Of a stretch of 64,000 bases of DNA, positions 7,767 to 17,350 are shown one piece after another (the first letter of the stretch is position 1; every line of letters starts with the position of its first letter). A model generated the notes under the pieces. That model was not told the origin of the DNA and made no database searches. It saw only the letters and a list, made by a program, of their open reading frames with translations. Source of the stretch: Intestinimonas butyriciproducens (GTDB taxonomy: Bacteria > Bacillota > Clostridia > Oscillospirales > Butyricicoccaceae); NCBI RefSeq assembly GCF_016901775.1, contig NZ_JACJKW010000001.1:62001-126000 (forward strand). The letters run 5' to 3'. The position numbers were made by a program, and so were the translations under genes.

Positions 7767-10505
7767 ATGGCAAATGCATTTCTCAAAAAGCTCTTTGGCG
7801 ACTCCAGCACCCGGGAGCTGAAAAAGATTCAACCCAAAGTCCAGGCGGTGGAAGCGCTGGAGCAGGAATACGCCGCCCTCAGCGATCAGGAGCTGAAAAA
7901 CAAAACCCGTGAGTTCAAAGACCGGTACCAGAAAGGCGAAAGCCTGGACGATCTTCTGCCGGAAGCCTTTGCCGCCTGCCGGGAAGCCGCCTGGCGCGTG
8001 CTGGGGATGAAACCCTACCGGGTGCAGATCATCGGCGGCATCGTGCTCCATCAGGGGCGTATCGCCGAAATGAAGACCGGCGAAGGCAAAACCCTGGTGG
8101 CCACCATGCCCGCTTACCTCAACGCCCTCACCGGGCGGGGTGTGCACATCGTCACCGTCAACGATTACCTGGCCAAGCGCGACAGCGACTGGATGGGCAA
8201 GGTCTACCGGTTCATGGGCCTGACCTGCGGCACCATCCTTCACGACATGAGCAGCCAGGAGCGGCGGGAGGCCTATGCCTGCGATATCACATACGGCACC
8301 AACAACGAGCTGGGCTTTGACTATCTGCGGGATAACATGGCCATCTACAAGCGGGACATGGTCCAGCGGGGCCATGTGTTCGCCATCGTGGATGAGGTGG
8401 ACTCCATCCTCATCGACGAAGCCCGTACGCCGCTGATCATTTCCGGCCAGGGAGACAAGAGCACTGACCTTTACAAGCAGGCCGACTCCTTTGTCCGCAC
8501 CCTCACCCCTCTGAAGGTCATCGAGGTGGACGCCAAGGAGAGCCAGGACGACATCCAGGCCGACTATATCATCGACGAAAAAGGCAAAACCGCCACCATC
8601 ACCCCCCGGGGCGTGACCAAGGCGGAAAAATATTTCAATGTGGAAAACCTCACCGATCCGGAAAACACCACTCTGATGCACCACATCAACCAGGCCATCA
8701 AGGCCCACGGCTGCATGCACCAGGATGTGGACTATGTGGTGCGGGACGGCCAGATCGTCATTGTGGACGAGTTCACCGGCCGTCTCATGTTCGGCCGCCG
8801 GTATAACGAGGGCCTGCACCAGGCCATCGAAGCCAAAGAAGGGGTGACGGTGCTGCGGGAAAGCAAAACCCTGGCCACCATCACCTTCCAGAATTTCTTC
8901 CGTCTGTACGAAAAGCTCTCCGGCATGACGGGCACCGCCCTCACCGAAGAGGACGAATTCCGGGAGATCTACAAGCTGGATGTGATCGAGATCCCCACAA
9001 ACCGTCCTCTGGCCCGGAAGGATCTGCCCGACGCTGTCTACAAAACCGAGCAGGGCAAGTTCCGCGCCGTCATCCGGAAAATCGTGGAGTGCCACGAAAA
9101 AGGCCAGCCTGTGCTGGTGGGCACCATCTCCATCGAAAAATCCGAAGAGCTGAGCCGTCTTTTGAAAAGAGAGGGCATCAAGCACCAGGTGCTCAACGCC
9201 AAATACCATGAAAAAGAAGCGGCCATTGTGGCCCAGGCCGGCAAGCCCTATGCTGTCACCATCGCCACCAATATGGCCGGCCGTGGTACCGACATCATGC
9301 TGGGCGGCAACCCGGAAGCCATGGCCCGGGAAGATCTGGTGAAAGCCCAGATCCCCGAAGAGGTCATCAGCGAGGCCACTGGCTATGCCGACACCCAGGA
9401 CGAAGAGGTGCTTCAGGCCCGGGCCCAATACGCCCAGTCCCTGGAAAAGCACAAGGCAGCTACCCAGAAAGACGCCGAAATCGTCCGTCAGGCAGGCGGC
9501 CTGTGCATCCTTGGCACCGAGCGCCACGAATCCCGGCGTATCGACAACCAGCTGCGGGGCCGTTCCGGCCGTCAGGGAGACCCGGGCGAAAGCCGGTTCT
9601 ATATTTCCCTGGAAGACGATCTGATGCGTCTCTTCGGCTCCGACCGGCTCACCGGCATGCTGGATAAATTGGGCCTGGACGAAGACACCCCCATCGATCA
9701 GAAATTCCTGTCCAATGCCATTGAATCGGCCCAGAGCAAGGTGGAAGGCCGGAACTTCCAGTCCCGGAAATACACCCTGGAATACGATGATGTGATGAAC
9801 CGTCAGAGAGAGATCATCTACGACCAGCGGCGCAAGGTGCTGGACGGAGAGGATCTGAAAGGCAATATCCTGTCCATGATCGACGATTCCATCGCCCGCT
9901 CGGTGGCCCGGGTGGCCGGAGAGCACAAGTATCTGGACACCTGGCAGGCCGAAGAGCTGGTGAAGCGGTGGGAGAAGATCTTCCTGGCTCCCGGCGAACT
10001 GCAGTACACCCGGGAAGAGCTGGATAGACTGTCTCCCCAGGACATTCAGGAGCAGCTGGAGGAAAAGGCCCACGCCTTCTACGCAAAGAAGGAAGCCGAC
10101 CTGGGCAGCGATGTGATGCGGGAACTGGAACGGGTGGTTCTGCTGAAAGTGGTGGACACCCACTGGATGGATCACATCGACGCCATGCACGAGCTGCGCC
10201 GGGGTATTGGCCTGCAGGCCTATGCCCAGCACGATCCCATTGTGGAATACAAGCGCCAGGGCTTTGATATGTTCGATGAGATGATCAATGAGATCAAGGA
10301 CGATACCGCCCGGATGATCTTCATTGCCCGGATCATGGGTCAGTCCGCGCCCCAGCGGGAACAGCTGATGAAGCCCACCGCCACCTCCGGCGACGGCACT
10401 CTGACCCGCCAGCCGGTGCGCAAAAACAAAAAGCCCGGCCGCAACGATCCCTGCCCCTGCGGCAGCGGTCTGAAGTACAAAAAATGCTGCGGTAAAAATG
10501 ACTGA
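7767..10505 (+). CDS. secA: Protein translocase ATPase SecA
   Basis: 912 residues, full length. SecA is the ATPase motor that pushes unfolded preproteins through SecYEG. Visible features are the Walker A region [12 protein letters not shown] near residue 105, the DEAD-like [16 protein letters not shown] with the SecA signature, the helicase-2 motifs NMAGRGTDI and [14 protein letters not shown], and a C-terminal zinc-binding SEC-C tail [13 protein letters not shown]. Only a weak AGGTGA ribosome site precedes the ATG, so translation may be partly coupled to the FAH gene six bases upstream. A strong terminator follows. Confidence 0.98.
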   Translation: MANAFLKKLFGDSSTRELKKIQPKVQAVEALEQEYAALSDQELKNKTREFKDRYQKGESLDDLLPEAFAACREAAWRVLGMKPYRVQIIGGIVLHQGRIAEMKTGEGKTLVATMPAYLNALTGRGVHIVTVNDYLAKRDSDWMGKVYRFMGLTCGTILHDMSSQERREAYACDITYGTNNELGFDYLRDNMAIYKRDMVQRGHVFAIVDEVDSILIDEARTPLIISGQGDKSTDLYKQADSFVRTLTPLKVIEVDAKESQDDIQADYIIDEKGKTATITPRGVTKAEKYFNVENLTDPENTTLMHHINQAIKAHGCMHQDVDYVVRDGQIVIVDEFTGRLMFGRRYNEGLHQAIEAKEGVTVLRESKTLATITFQNFFRLYEKLSGMTGTALTEEDEFREIYKLDVIEIPTNRPLARKDLPDAVYKTEQGKFRAVIRKIVECHEKGQPVLVGTISIEKSEELSRLLKREGIKHQVLNAKYHEKEAAIVAQAGKPYAVTIATNMAGRGTDIMLGGNPEAMAREDLVKAQIPEEVISEATGYADTQDEEVLQARAQYAQSLEKHKAATQKDAEIVRQAGGLCILGTERHESRRIDNQLRGRSGRQGDPGESRFYISLEDDLMRLFGSDRLTGMLDKLGLDEDTPIDQKFLSNAIESAQSKVEGRNFQSRKYTLEYDDVMNRQREIIYDQRRKVLDGEDLKGNILSMIDDSIARSVARVAGEHKYLDTWQAEELVKRWEKIFLAPGELQYTREELDRLSPQDIQEQLEEKAHAFYAKKEADLGSDVMRELERVVLLKVVDTHWMDHIDAMHELRRGIGLQAYAQHDPIVEYKRQGFDMFDEMINEIKDDTARMIFIARIMGQSAPQREQLMKPTATSGDGTLTRQPVRKNKKPGRNDPCPCGSGLKYKKCCGKND

Positions 10506-10509
10506 TCTC

Positions 10510-10539
10510 AAAAGGACCGGCTAAGGCCGGTCCTTTTTC
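10510..10539 (+). terminator. Rho-independent terminator after secA
   Basis: AAAAGGACCGGC, loop TAAG, GCCGGTCCTTTT followed by more T residues, starting five bases after the secA stop. Confidence 0.92.
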
Positions 10540-10606
10540 TTCCCTTTGTGTTTTTAATGTGATAAAATGAAGTTGATCGATCCATCTGCGGAAAGGAGGA
10601 GTTTTT

Positions 10607-11011
10607 ATGGCATTTTCCGAAAAACCAAAAAAGGCCCTTTTCCCTTTGGTTCTTCTTTTTGTTCTGACCGCCGCCCTTTTGTTTTTCTTCCGTCCCTGCA
10701 CCTTCGATCTGTCCCAGGCCCATACCCTTGTCATCCAATCAGGCACCACCGGCGAAAAAGTGGAAATCACAAATCCTCAAAAAATCGCCCGGATAGCCGA
10801 CCAATTTGTTTCCCTGCGCTTTTACCGCAAAACAAAAGCTCATTCTGATGGCTGGAGTTACTCCCTTTCCTGGTATGATGCCCAGGGCAATGAGCAAGGC
10901 TCTCTCACCATTCTCAGCCCTGGTGAAGCCCTTTGGAAAGATCACTATTACACTGTTCGAGGGGGCGTTGTGGACACCGGTTTACTGGAAGAATGGATGG
11001 AAATAAACTGA
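10607..11011 (+). CDS. Small membrane-anchored protein of unknown function
   Basis: 134 residues after a clear AAAGGAGGAG site. One N-terminal transmembrane segment (about residues 11-28, rich in L, F and V) follows a short basic stretch, so the rest should lie outside the membrane. The outer part, roughly 100 residues, has alternating hydrophobic and polar positions (TLVIQSGTTGEKVEI, WSYSLSWYDAQGNEQ) consistent with a small beta domain. I do not recognise the family. It stands alone between two terminators. Confidence 0.7.
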   Translation: MAFSEKPKKALFPLVLLFVLTAALLFFFRPCTFDLSQAHTLVIQSGTTGEKVEITNPQKIARIADQFVSLRFYRKTKAHSDGWSYSLSWYDAQGNEQGSLTILSPGEALWKDHYYTVRGGVVDTGLLEEWMEIN

Positions 11012-11037
11012 AAGGACTGCCTTCCGGCAGTCCTTTT
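11011..11037. terminator. Bidirectional terminator
   Basis: AAAGGACTGCC, loop TTCC, GGCAGTCCTTT plus T residues, between the convergent genes ending at 11011 and 11037. It serves the plus-strand gene clearly and could serve the minus-strand one. Confidence 0.85.
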
Positions 11038-11543
11038 TATTGTTTTCCCAGTTTTTCCAAAATCACATGAGCAGTCTCTTCCGGCGTAAGCCGAGAGGTG
11101 TCCAGATGTTCTCCCCGCAGGCCGGGGTAATGCCTTCGCCGCTCCAAGGCTCGCTCCACCACATCTTCCTCCCGTGCGCCCCGGGCGATATCTCCCTGGA
11201 GCCGCTCTGTCAGGGCCTGTTCCCCCGGTTCCAGATTGAACACATGGAGGGAAAACCGAAGGGGAAAGAGCCTGTGGAGCAAATCTTCCAAAATGGCGTC
11301 CTCGTGGAGGACCCAGGAAAAAAGCACATTGTCTTTCCCTTCCGCCCGGAGAAACTGGCCCAGGAGAAAGGCGATGTTTTCCATCACCATCTCCCGCATG
11401 GCTTCATCGGCGGTAAAGGGCTCCATCTCCCAGCACCAGTCCCCATCCAGCCAGAAGGCTGGCTGCAAATAGGGCAGCAGCACCTGGCACAAGGTGGTTT
11501 TCCCCGCCCCCATAGGCCCCCGCACCACGATCAGCCGCTTCAT
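11037..11543 (-). CDS. P-loop kinase-like ATPase (AAA_33-type)
   Basis: 168 residues beginning MKRLIVVRGPMGAGKTTLCQ, so a Walker A GPMGAGKTT occupies about residues 9-17. The rest resembles small nucleotide or antibiotic kinases (WLDGDWCWEMEPF, then an arginine-rich RALERRRHYPGL lid-like region). The substrate is unknown. Its start overlaps the end of the YbaK gene by four bases (ATGA), implying translational coupling. Confidence 0.7.
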   Translation of the reverse strand: MKRLIVVRGPMGAGKTTLCQVLLPYLQPAFWLDGDWCWEMEPFTADEAMREMVMENIAFLLGQFLRAEGKDNVLFSWVLHEDAILEDLLHRLFPLRFSLHVFNLEPGEQALTERLQGDIARGAREEDVVERALERRRHYPGLRGEHLDTSRLTPEETAHVILEKLGKQ

Positions 11544-12019
11544 TTGGCAATGGGGGCCGTCTTTCCCCCGCAGAGGCGCAGCAGATCCTCGGGATGCACT
11601 TCCACCTGAAAACCGATCTTCCCGGCGCTGACGATGATGGTTTCACATTCCTTGCAGCTTTCATCCACCACGGTGGGGTATGGCCGCTTCATCCCCAAAG
11701 GACTGCATCCGCCCCGGATATAGCCGGTGACCTTCTGGAGATCCTTTACATGGATCATCTCCACCGATTTGCACCCGGCGGCCCGGGCGGCAGCTTTCAA
11801 GTCAAGTTCACCGGTACAGGGCACCACAAAAACCCGGTGTTCTCCATCGTGGCCCTTTGTCACCAGGGTCTTGAAGAGGCACCGTGGGTCCACTCCCAGC
11901 GCCTTTGCCACCGACTGGCCGTCCAGCGCTTCCCCGTGGCTTTCATAGGTGTGCATTTTGTAAGAGACCCCGGCGCTGTCCAGGATACGGCTCACATTGG
12001 TCTTGATGGGCGACGGCAT
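11540..12019 (-). CDS. ybaK: YbaK/EbsC-family aminoacyl-tRNA deacylase (probable Cys-tRNA(Pro) deacylase)
   Basis: 159 residues from the ATG at 12019, which has GGGAGGAG at good spacing; upstream in-frame codons lack this. YbaK-fold features are present: KTNVSRILDSAGVSY at the start, KALGVDPRCLFKTLVTKG with the conserved lysine region, and GGCSPLGMKRPYP in the C-terminal half. YbaK hydrolyses Cys mischarged on tRNA(Pro), keeping translation accurate. The gene overlaps the P-loop kinase gene downstream by four bases. Confidence 0.88.
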   Translation of the reverse strand: MPSPIKTNVSRILDSAGVSYKMHTYESHGEALDGQSVAKALGVDPRCLFKTLVTKGHDGEHRVFVVPCTGELDLKAAARAAGCKSVEMIHVKDLQKVTGYIRGGCSPLGMKRPYPTVVDESCKECETIIVSAGKIGFQVEVHPEDLLRLCGGKTAPIAK

Positions 12020-12040
12020 GAAAACTCCTCCCTTTTTTGC

Positions 12041-12078
12041 AAACAGAAAAGGGAAAGGCGGTTCTTCCCGCCTTTCCC
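12041..12078 (-). terminator. Terminator after the M20 deacetylase gene
   Basis: Minus-strand stem GGGAAAGGCGG/CCGCCTTTCCC with a short loop, followed by TTTTCTGTTT. Confidence 0.8.
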
Positions 12079-12093
12079 CCTGCATATCGGTGC

Positions 12094-13206
12094 TTATTTT
12101 TCGTTGAAATAGTCCAGCAGGCCCACAAAGGCTTTGATGCCGGTAGCCATGACGGCCTCGTCAAAGTCGAATTTGTTGTTGTGCAGGGAAGGTACATCCC
12201 CCAGGCCCAGCCAGCCGAACACGCCGGGATACCGGGCTTCGTACTCGGAAAAGTCCTCGGCAATCATGGTCTTTTCCGCTTCCAGCAGAGTGATGCCCGC
12301 CTTTTCCATGGCCTTTTTGTAGTCCTCATACAGAGCGGGATCGTTGTTCACCGGAGGATAGCCCTCGGTGAGATAAACTTCGGTCTTGGTGCCGAACTCC
12401 TTGTCCACATCGGCGGCGATCTCGTGGATGCGGCGCACCATAAAGTTGAACACATCCAGGGAGAAAGCACGCACGCTGCCCAGGATGACTGCCTTTTCGC
12501 AGACGATGTTCAGGGCATCCCCTGCGTCCATCTTGCCCACATGAAGCAGATACTCGGCATCGGGAGCCATTTCCTTTTTCTTCACCTGATACAGCCGGGA
12601 AATGATCTCCGAGGCGGCGGTCAGGGCATCGATGCCCAGGTCAGGCCGGGCGCAGTGGGCGCTCTTGCCATGGACGGTGATGGTCATTTCCGAAGTCTTG
12701 GCCATCATGGGGCCGGGACGGCTGCCGATGGCGTTCTTCTCCAGCTTGGGCCACACATGCAGACCGAACACCTTGCTCACATGATGCTTGTCCAGCGCGC
12801 CGCTCTCGCAGATCACTTTGGCGCCGCCGATGCTCTCTTCGGCCGGCTGGAAGATCACCAGCACATTGAATTTATACTTCTTGTGGTTTTCCTCCAGATA
12901 GTCGCACAGGGCCAGCATCATGGCCATGTGGGCATCGTGGCCGCAGGCGTGCATGCAGCCGTTCTGGCTGGCAAAGGGAAGGCCGGTCTCCTCTTTGATG
13001 GACAGTGCGTCCATATCGCCCCGGAAGGCAATGGTATCTTCTGCACCATTGTCAAAAAAGGCGGTGTAACCAGTGCCGCAGACCTTCTCCACCTGGCAGT
13101 GGAGCTTGGCCAGATGAGCCCCTACATATTCACTGGTTTTGAATTCCTGACGGGCAACTTCGGGGATCTGATGCAGATCCCGGCGATATTGAATATAATT
13201 TTCCAT
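12094..13206 (-). CDS. M20 family metallo-amidohydrolase, candidate N-acetyl-diaminopimelate deacetylase
   Basis: 370 residues from the ATG at 13206 (MENYIQYRRDLHQIPE), eight bases after GGAGG. M20D signatures are clear: RRDLHQIPE, the metal site GCMHACGHDAHMAM near residue 88, FQPAEE near 127 and HGKSAHCARPD. Family members remove N-acetyl or N-acyl groups from amino acids. The gene is divergent from a lysC-dapA-dapB-dapH operon whose acetylase branch needs exactly such a deacetylase, so N-acetyl-LL-diaminopimelate is the best-supported substrate by context. Hippurate hydrolase or IAA-amino-acid hydrolase annotations are equally compatible with the motifs alone. Confidence 0.82.
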   Translation of the reverse strand: MENYIQYRRDLHQIPEVARQEFKTSEYVGAHLAKLHCQVEKVCGTGYTAFFDNGAEDTIAFRGDMDALSIKEETGLPFASQNGCMHACGHDAHMAMMLALCDYLEENHKKYKFNVLVIFQPAEESIGGAKVICESGALDKHHVSKVFGLHVWPKLEKNAIGSRPGPMMAKTSEMTITVHGKSAHCARPDLGIDALTAASEIISRLYQVKKKEMAPDAEYLLHVGKMDAGDALNIVCEKAVILGSVRAFSLDVFNFMVRRIHEIAADVDKEFGTKTEVYLTEGYPPVNNDPALYEDYKKAMEKAGITLLEAEKTMIAEDFSEYEARYPGVFGWLGLGDVPSLHNNKFDFDEAVMATGIKAFVGLLDYFNEK

Positions 13207-13357
13207 AGGTATAACCTCCATTGTGCCGCTTGTGCGGCGATTGGGAAATTCCTCCCCAGGTCAATTATATCCTATCCCGCTTAAATCGCAAGAGCCGGCA
13301 CTGTCTTTTCTTCACACTTTCCGAAAAAAAATGAAGTTTCCTCCCCTTTTCCCTTTC

Positions 13358-13387
13358 TTTACAAAGGCCTTGGGGGTATGATAAGAT
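13358..13387 (+). promoter_or_regulatory. Probable sigma-A promoter of the lysC-dap operon
   Basis: TTTACA (13358-13363), 18-base spacer, TAAGAT (13382-13387). The leader to the lysC ATG is only about 45 bases and holds a small TCCTCC/GGAGGA hairpin just before the ribosome site GAGGAGA. There is no room for a lysine riboswitch. Confidence 0.55.
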
Positions 13388-13438
13388 ATCCCTAGACTCC
13401 CTCCTCCCCGCCGGAGGATATGAGAGGAGACGATCTTC

Positions 13439-14638
13439 ATGCGATTGGTACATAAATACGGCGGCAGCAGTGTGGCCACCCCTGAAAAGATCATGGCCAT
13501 CGCCCGCCGTCTGGCCCAGCTGAAAAAAGAGGGCACCGACCTGGTTGTGGTGTGCTCGGCCATGGGCAAGACCACAAACGGCCTGATCGCCCTGGCCCGG
13601 CAGGTCAATCCCTCCCCCTCCAAACGGGAACTGGATGCCTTGCTGTCCACCGGAGAGATCCAGACGGTAAGCCTGATGGCCATGGCCCTCCAGGCCCTGG
13701 GGGTGGATGCCATCTCCATGACCGGTTTTCAATCGGGCTTTATCACAAATGCCGTCCATTCCAAGGCATTTATCAAGGAAATCAACACCCAGCGGGTGGA
13801 GCAATATCTGGACGAAGGCAAAATCGTGGTGGTGGCCGGTTTTCAGGGCATCACCGAGGACGGCCACATCACCACCCTGGGTCGGGGCGGCAGCGATACT
13901 ACCGCGGTTGCCATTGCCGCCAAACTGGACTGCCCCTGTGAAATCTACACCGATGTGGATGCCGTCTACCGGGTGGACCCCCGCATCTATCCCGACGCCA
14001 AACCCCTCAGCCGCATTTCCTATGAAGAAATGATGGAAATGGCCGCCCTGGGCGCCGGCGTGCTGGAGACCCGCAGCGTGGAACTGGCCAAAAAATACGG
14101 TGTGGAGCTCTATCTGGGCCGCACACTGGAAGAGGGAAAGAAAGGAACCACCGTTATGAGCCAGCAGGTATTTTTCGAAGAGATGCCGGTGACCGGCATC
14201 AGCATCAAGGAACACTGTGCCATCGTCACTTTCCGGCATATGGATTACAACGCCGGCACAGCGGCCTCCATCTTCCGTCTCATCAGCCGGAACAACATCA
14301 ACCTGGACATGATCAACCAAACCATTCTGGACGGCAAGGTGGCCTTCTCCTTCAGCTGCAGCGACGAGCAAGCCGCCGAGCTGGAAGAAGCCCTGGGCCG
14401 TGAGCCGGAAGAAAAAGCCCTGGTTCTGGATATCCGCCGGGATCTGACCCAGCTGTCCCTGGTGGGCGTGGGCATGGCCACCCACACAGGCGTGGCCACC
14501 CGTGTCTTTGACACCCTGGCCCAAAGCGGCATCCCCTATTACCAGATCACCACCTCGGAAATCTCCATCTCCTTCACCATCGACAAGGAGAACAAGGAGC
14601 AGGCGGTGACCGCCCTGGCAAAGGAATTTGACCTGTAA
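13439..14638 (+). CDS. lysC: Aspartate kinase
   Basis: 399 residues. It phosphorylates aspartate, the first step towards diaminopimelate, lysine, threonine and methionine. The amino-acid-kinase domain starts with HKYGGSSVATPEKI and includes GRGGSDTTAVAIA near residue 149 and TDVDAVYRVDPR near 172. Two ACT-type regulatory domains make up the last third (SIKEHCAIVTFRHMDY and LSLVGVGMATHTGVATRVF), so feedback by lysine and/or threonine is expected. It is the first gene of a probable four-gene dap operon. Confidence 0.95.
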   Translation: MRLVHKYGGSSVATPEKIMAIARRLAQLKKEGTDLVVVCSAMGKTTNGLIALARQVNPSPSKRELDALLSTGEIQTVSLMAMALQALGVDAISMTGFQSGFITNAVHSKAFIKEINTQRVEQYLDEGKIVVVAGFQGITEDGHITTLGRGGSDTTAVAIAAKLDCPCEIYTDVDAVYRVDPRIYPDAKPLSRISYEEMMEMAALGAGVLETRSVELAKKYGVELYLGRTLEEGKKGTTVMSQQVFFEEMPVTGISIKEHCAIVTFRHMDYNAGTAASIFRLISRNNINLDMINQTILDGKVAFSFSCSDEQAAELEEALGREPEEKALVLDIRRDLTQLSLVGVGMATHTGVATRVFDTLAQSGIPYYQITTSEISISFTIDKENKEQAVTALAKEFDL

Positions 14639-14725
14639 GCCTCAGGGGGAGCATTTTCCCTTTTCCCAGCTATATTGAAAGCAGAAACCTTATCTCCATC
14701 GGATCGATGAAAGGAGACCGATCAT

Positions 14726-15613
14726 ATGTCCCAACCCCTGCGCACTTTCAGCGGCTCCCTGGTGGCCCTGGCCACCCCCTTTGGCGCTGACGGTCAGGTA
14801 GATTACCAGCAGCTGGAAGCCTTGGTGGAATTTCAGCTGAACCATCACACCGACGGCATTGTGGCATTGGGCACCACCGCCGAAACTCCCACTCTCTCCC
14901 AGGAGGAGAAAGACAAGATTGCCCAGACCGTCATCGGCAAAGTGGCCGGACGCATTCCGGTGATCGTGGGCGCCGGTTCCAACGACACCCTCCATGCCGC
15001 CGCCATGGCCCGCCGCTACGAAGCCATGGGCGCCGACGGCCTGCTGGTGGTCACCCCCTATTATAACAAAGCCAACAAAAGCGGTATGCTGGCCCATTTC
15101 CGCACCATTGCCGACGGGGTCAACATCCCCATCCTGCTTTACAATGTGCCCTCCCGCACCGGCTGCTCCATTCCCCTGGATGTGCTGGAGGAGCTGTCCC
15201 ATCACAAAAACATCGTGGGTATCAAGGAAGCCAGCGGCGACATTGCCTATGTCACCGCCGCCGCCCGGCTTTTGAGCCAGGACTTCTGCATGCTTTCGGG
15301 TAACGACGATGAAGTGCTGCCCCTTTTGGCCCTGGGCGGCAGTGGCGTCATTTCGGTGCTGGCCAACATCGCCCCGGAGCAGACCCATGAACTGGTGTCC
15401 TCCTATCAGTCGGGAGACATCGCCCACGCCCGGGATGTGCAGCTGAAATACCTGGAGCTGATCCACGCCCTGTTTGCCGAGACCAGCCCTGCTCCCTTGA
15501 AAGAGGCCATGAACCTTCTGGGCATGAAGGTAGGCGCCTGCCGTCTGCCCTTGGGCCCTGTAAGTGAAGGCACCCGCCAGCGGCTGGAAAAAGCCCTGAC
15601 CATTCTGAAATAA
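14726..15613 (+). CDS. dapA: 4-hydroxy-tetrahydrodipicolinate synthase
   Basis: 295 residues, normal length. It condenses pyruvate and aspartate semialdehyde. Motifs: VALATPFGADGQVDY at the start, the pyruvate-binding GTTAETPTLS near residue 49, NVPSRTGCS with the catalytic Tyr just before it, and IVGIKEASGD near residue 160 with the Schiff-base lysine. It lies between lysC and dapB, 21 bases before dapB, which distinguishes it from the DapA-like paralogue at 19998-20900. Confidence 0.95.
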   Translation: MSQPLRTFSGSLVALATPFGADGQVDYQQLEALVEFQLNHHTDGIVALGTTAETPTLSQEEKDKIAQTVIGKVAGRIPVIVGAGSNDTLHAAAMARRYEAMGADGLLVVTPYYNKANKSGMLAHFRTIADGVNIPILLYNVPSRTGCSIPLDVLEELSHHKNIVGIKEASGDIAYVTAAARLLSQDFCMLSGNDDEVLPLLALGGSGVISVLANIAPEQTHELVSSYQSGDIAHARDVQLKYLELIHALFAETSPAPLKEAMNLLGMKVGACRLPLGPVSEGTRQRLEKALTILK

Positions 15614-15633
15614 CAAAAAGGAAGTCAAAAAAG

Positions 15634-16380
15634 ATGGAACAGAAAAAAATCGCTCTGGTGGGCTATGGAGCCATGGGCAAGCGCATTGCCGCGGCCATCA
15701 AGGACCATGAGGGCTGGGAACTGCTGGGCGTCATCGATCCGCTGAACGAGGAATGTTTTTCCTCCCTTTCCCTGCTGCCGGAAAAGCCCCATGTGGTCAT
15801 TGATTTTTCCCATCCGGCCAATCTGGAAATGATTCTTTCTTACTGCCGGGAGCAGGAAGTGCCCTGCGTATTGTCCACCACCGGCTTTTCCCCGGCTCAG
15901 GAAGCCATGTGCCGGGAGCTTTCTGCCTATACGCCGGTGGTGCGCACCCAGAATACCTCCCTGGGCATCAACATCATGGAGGAAATTCTGCGCACCATCA
16001 CCCCTGTTCTGAAGGATCGGTTTGACATCGAGATCATCGAAAAGCACCACAACAAAAAAATCGATGCCCCCAGCGGCACTGCCAAAATGCTGGCCCGGGC
16101 CATTGAGGAAAGCGGCGACTTTCCGGAGGTCCACGGCCGGGACGGCGTCTGCCCCCGGCAAAAGGGAGAGATCGGCATCCATGCCATCCGGGGCGGCACC
16201 ATTGTGGGAGAGCACACCGTGCTCTTTGCCGGAGACGATGAACTGATCGAGATCAAACACACCGCCCTTTCCAAGCAGGTCTTTGTGGCTGGAGCCATCA
16301 AGGCCGCTGAGTTTGCACTGTCGGCCCCCAAGGGCTTTTATTCCATGGGGGACGCTCTGTTCCCCCACAACGCTCACTGA
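15634..16380 (+). CDS. dapB: 4-hydroxy-tetrahydrodipicolinate reductase
   Basis: 248 residues. A Rossmann start [15 protein letters not shown] binds NAD(P)H, and the catalytic segment [18 protein letters not shown] lies near residues 132-149. [11 protein letters not shown] is the usual region before it. It produces tetrahydrodipicolinate, the substrate of the next gene, dapH, which starts 11 bases downstream. Confidence 0.95.
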   Translation: MEQKKIALVGYGAMGKRIAAAIKDHEGWELLGVIDPLNEECFSSLSLLPEKPHVVIDFSHPANLEMILSYCREQEVPCVLSTTGFSPAQEAMCRELSAYTPVVRTQNTSLGINIMEEILRTITPVLKDRFDIEIIEKHHNKKIDAPSGTAKMLARAIEESGDFPEVHGRDGVCPRQKGEIGIHAIRGGTIVGEHTVLFAGDDELIEIKHTALSKQVFVAGAIKAAEFALSAPKGFYSMGDALFPHNAH

Positions 16381-16391
16381 GGAGGAACGCT

Positions 16392-17090
16392 ATGAACACC
16401 CAGGAAATCATCGACCGCATCCACACAGCCAAGAAAAAGACCCCGGTGAAGGTCTATCTTCAGGTGAAAGAGCCGGTACAGTTCCCCGAAAGCTGCAAGG
16501 TTTTCGGCGAGGGCTCTGTTCAGGTAGTCTTTGGCGAATGGGCGGACATCGCCCCGGTGCTGGAGAGCAACAAAGACCGCATTATCCAGAGCGAAGTGGA
16601 GAATGACCGGCGCAACAGTGCCATTCCCCTGCTGGATATGAAAAACATCAATGCCCGCATTGAGCCGGGCGTCACCATCCGGGAATGTGTGGAGATCGGC
16701 GACAATGCCGTTATTATGATGGGCGCCGTCATCAACATCGGCGCCGTGATCGGCGAAGGCACCATGATCGATATGGGATGCGTGCTGGGCGGCCGGGCCA
16801 CCGTGGGCAAAAACTGCCACATCGGCGCAGGCACTGTGCTGGCCGGCGTGGTGGAACCTGCCAGCGCTCAGCCGGTAGTGATTGAGGACGATGTGGTCAT
16901 CGGCGCCAACGCCGTGGTGCTGGAAGGCTGCCGGGTTGGCAAAGGAGCCGTGGTAGCTGCCGGTGCTGTGGTCATCAGCGATGTGCCCGCCGGTGCTGTG
17001 GTGGCCGGTATCCCCGCCAAGATCATCAAGGAAAAAGATGAGCGCACCCAGTCCAAAACCGCTTTGGTGGATGCTCTGCGCAGCCTGTAA
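16392..17090 (+). CDS. dapH: Tetrahydrodipicolinate N-acetyltransferase
   Basis: 232 residues. The N-terminal third is the DapH-specific domain ([18 protein letters not shown]). The rest is a left-handed beta-helix of hexapeptide repeats ([19 protein letters not shown]-type turns) with the acyl-CoA-binding C-terminus [19 protein letters not shown]-like. The length and head domain fit the acetylase DapH rather than the succinylase DapD. This commits the cell to the N-acetyl route, so an aminotransferase and an N-acetyl-DAP deacetylase are required; the latter may be the M20 gene at 12094. Confidence 0.93.
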   Translation: MNTQEIIDRIHTAKKKTPVKVYLQVKEPVQFPESCKVFGEGSVQVVFGEWADIAPVLESNKDRIIQSEVENDRRNSAIPLLDMKNINARIEPGVTIRECVEIGDNAVIMMGAVINIGAVIGEGTMIDMGCVLGGRATVGKNCHIGAGTVLAGVVEPASAQPVVIEDDVVIGANAVVLEGCRVGKGAVVAAGAVVISDVPAGAVVAGIPAKIIKEKDERTQSKTALVDALRSL

Positions 17091-17109
17091 TATAGTTTTT
17101 ATCAAAAAC

Positions 17110-17143
17110 TCGCGTCTGCAACTTATGCAGACGCGATTTTTTT
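17110..17143 (+). terminator. Terminator of the lysC-dap operon
   Basis: TCGCGTCTGC, seven-base loop, GCAGACGCGA, then TTTTTTT. Confidence 0.95.
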
Positions 17144-17154
17144 GTCCCTTTCTC

Positions 17155-17183
17155 TTGTGCCGGGAACCAATTTATAGTAGAAT
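17155..17183 (+). promoter_or_regulatory. Probable promoter for the EamA transporter gene
   Basis: TTGTGC (17155-17160), 17-base spacer, TAGAAT (17178-17183). The leader to the transporter ATG is about 165 bases. Confidence 0.55.
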
Positions 17184-17225
17184 GAACCGGTTCGCCACTT
17201 CACTTTCAGAAAGGAGGGGCGCTCT

Positions 17226-17318
17226 GTGAAGCATCACCCTTGCAAGCGGATCCAATGTTGGCACAATACCCGGTTTCCCCGCAGACCGCCCCCGGACTGC
17301 CCTTTTCTCCATTTTTAA
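17226..17318 (+). CDS. Candidate short leader ORF upstream of the EamA gene
   Basis: GTG start six bases after an AAAGGAGGGG site, followed by 29 further codons and TAA (30 residues; M K H H P C K R I Q..., rich in Arg, Pro, Cys and His). It lies inside the transcribed leader of the transporter and has a better ribosome site than the transporter itself. It may be a regulatory leader peptide, or the ribosome site may be a chance match. There is no homology evidence. Confidence 0.25.
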   Translation: MKHHPCKRIQCWHNTRFPRRPPPDCPFLHF

Positions 17319-17350
17319 CAGATAAAAAATAAGAAAAGGATGTTTGATTT

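Noticed and set aside
7191-10511. A 1106-codon open frame antisense to secA
   Set aside because: It is the reverse-complement shadow of a high-GC conserved gene; its protein is low-complexity His/Gly/Val/Phe-rich with no domain, and SecA on the other strand is unmistakable. Similar long antisense frames over prfB, dap genes, copA and the amidohydrolases were dropped for the same reason.
13388-13438. Lysine riboswitch before lysC
   Set aside because: The leader after the predicted start is only about 45 bases and lacks the conserved L-box core; a lysine riboswitch needs well over 150 bases.
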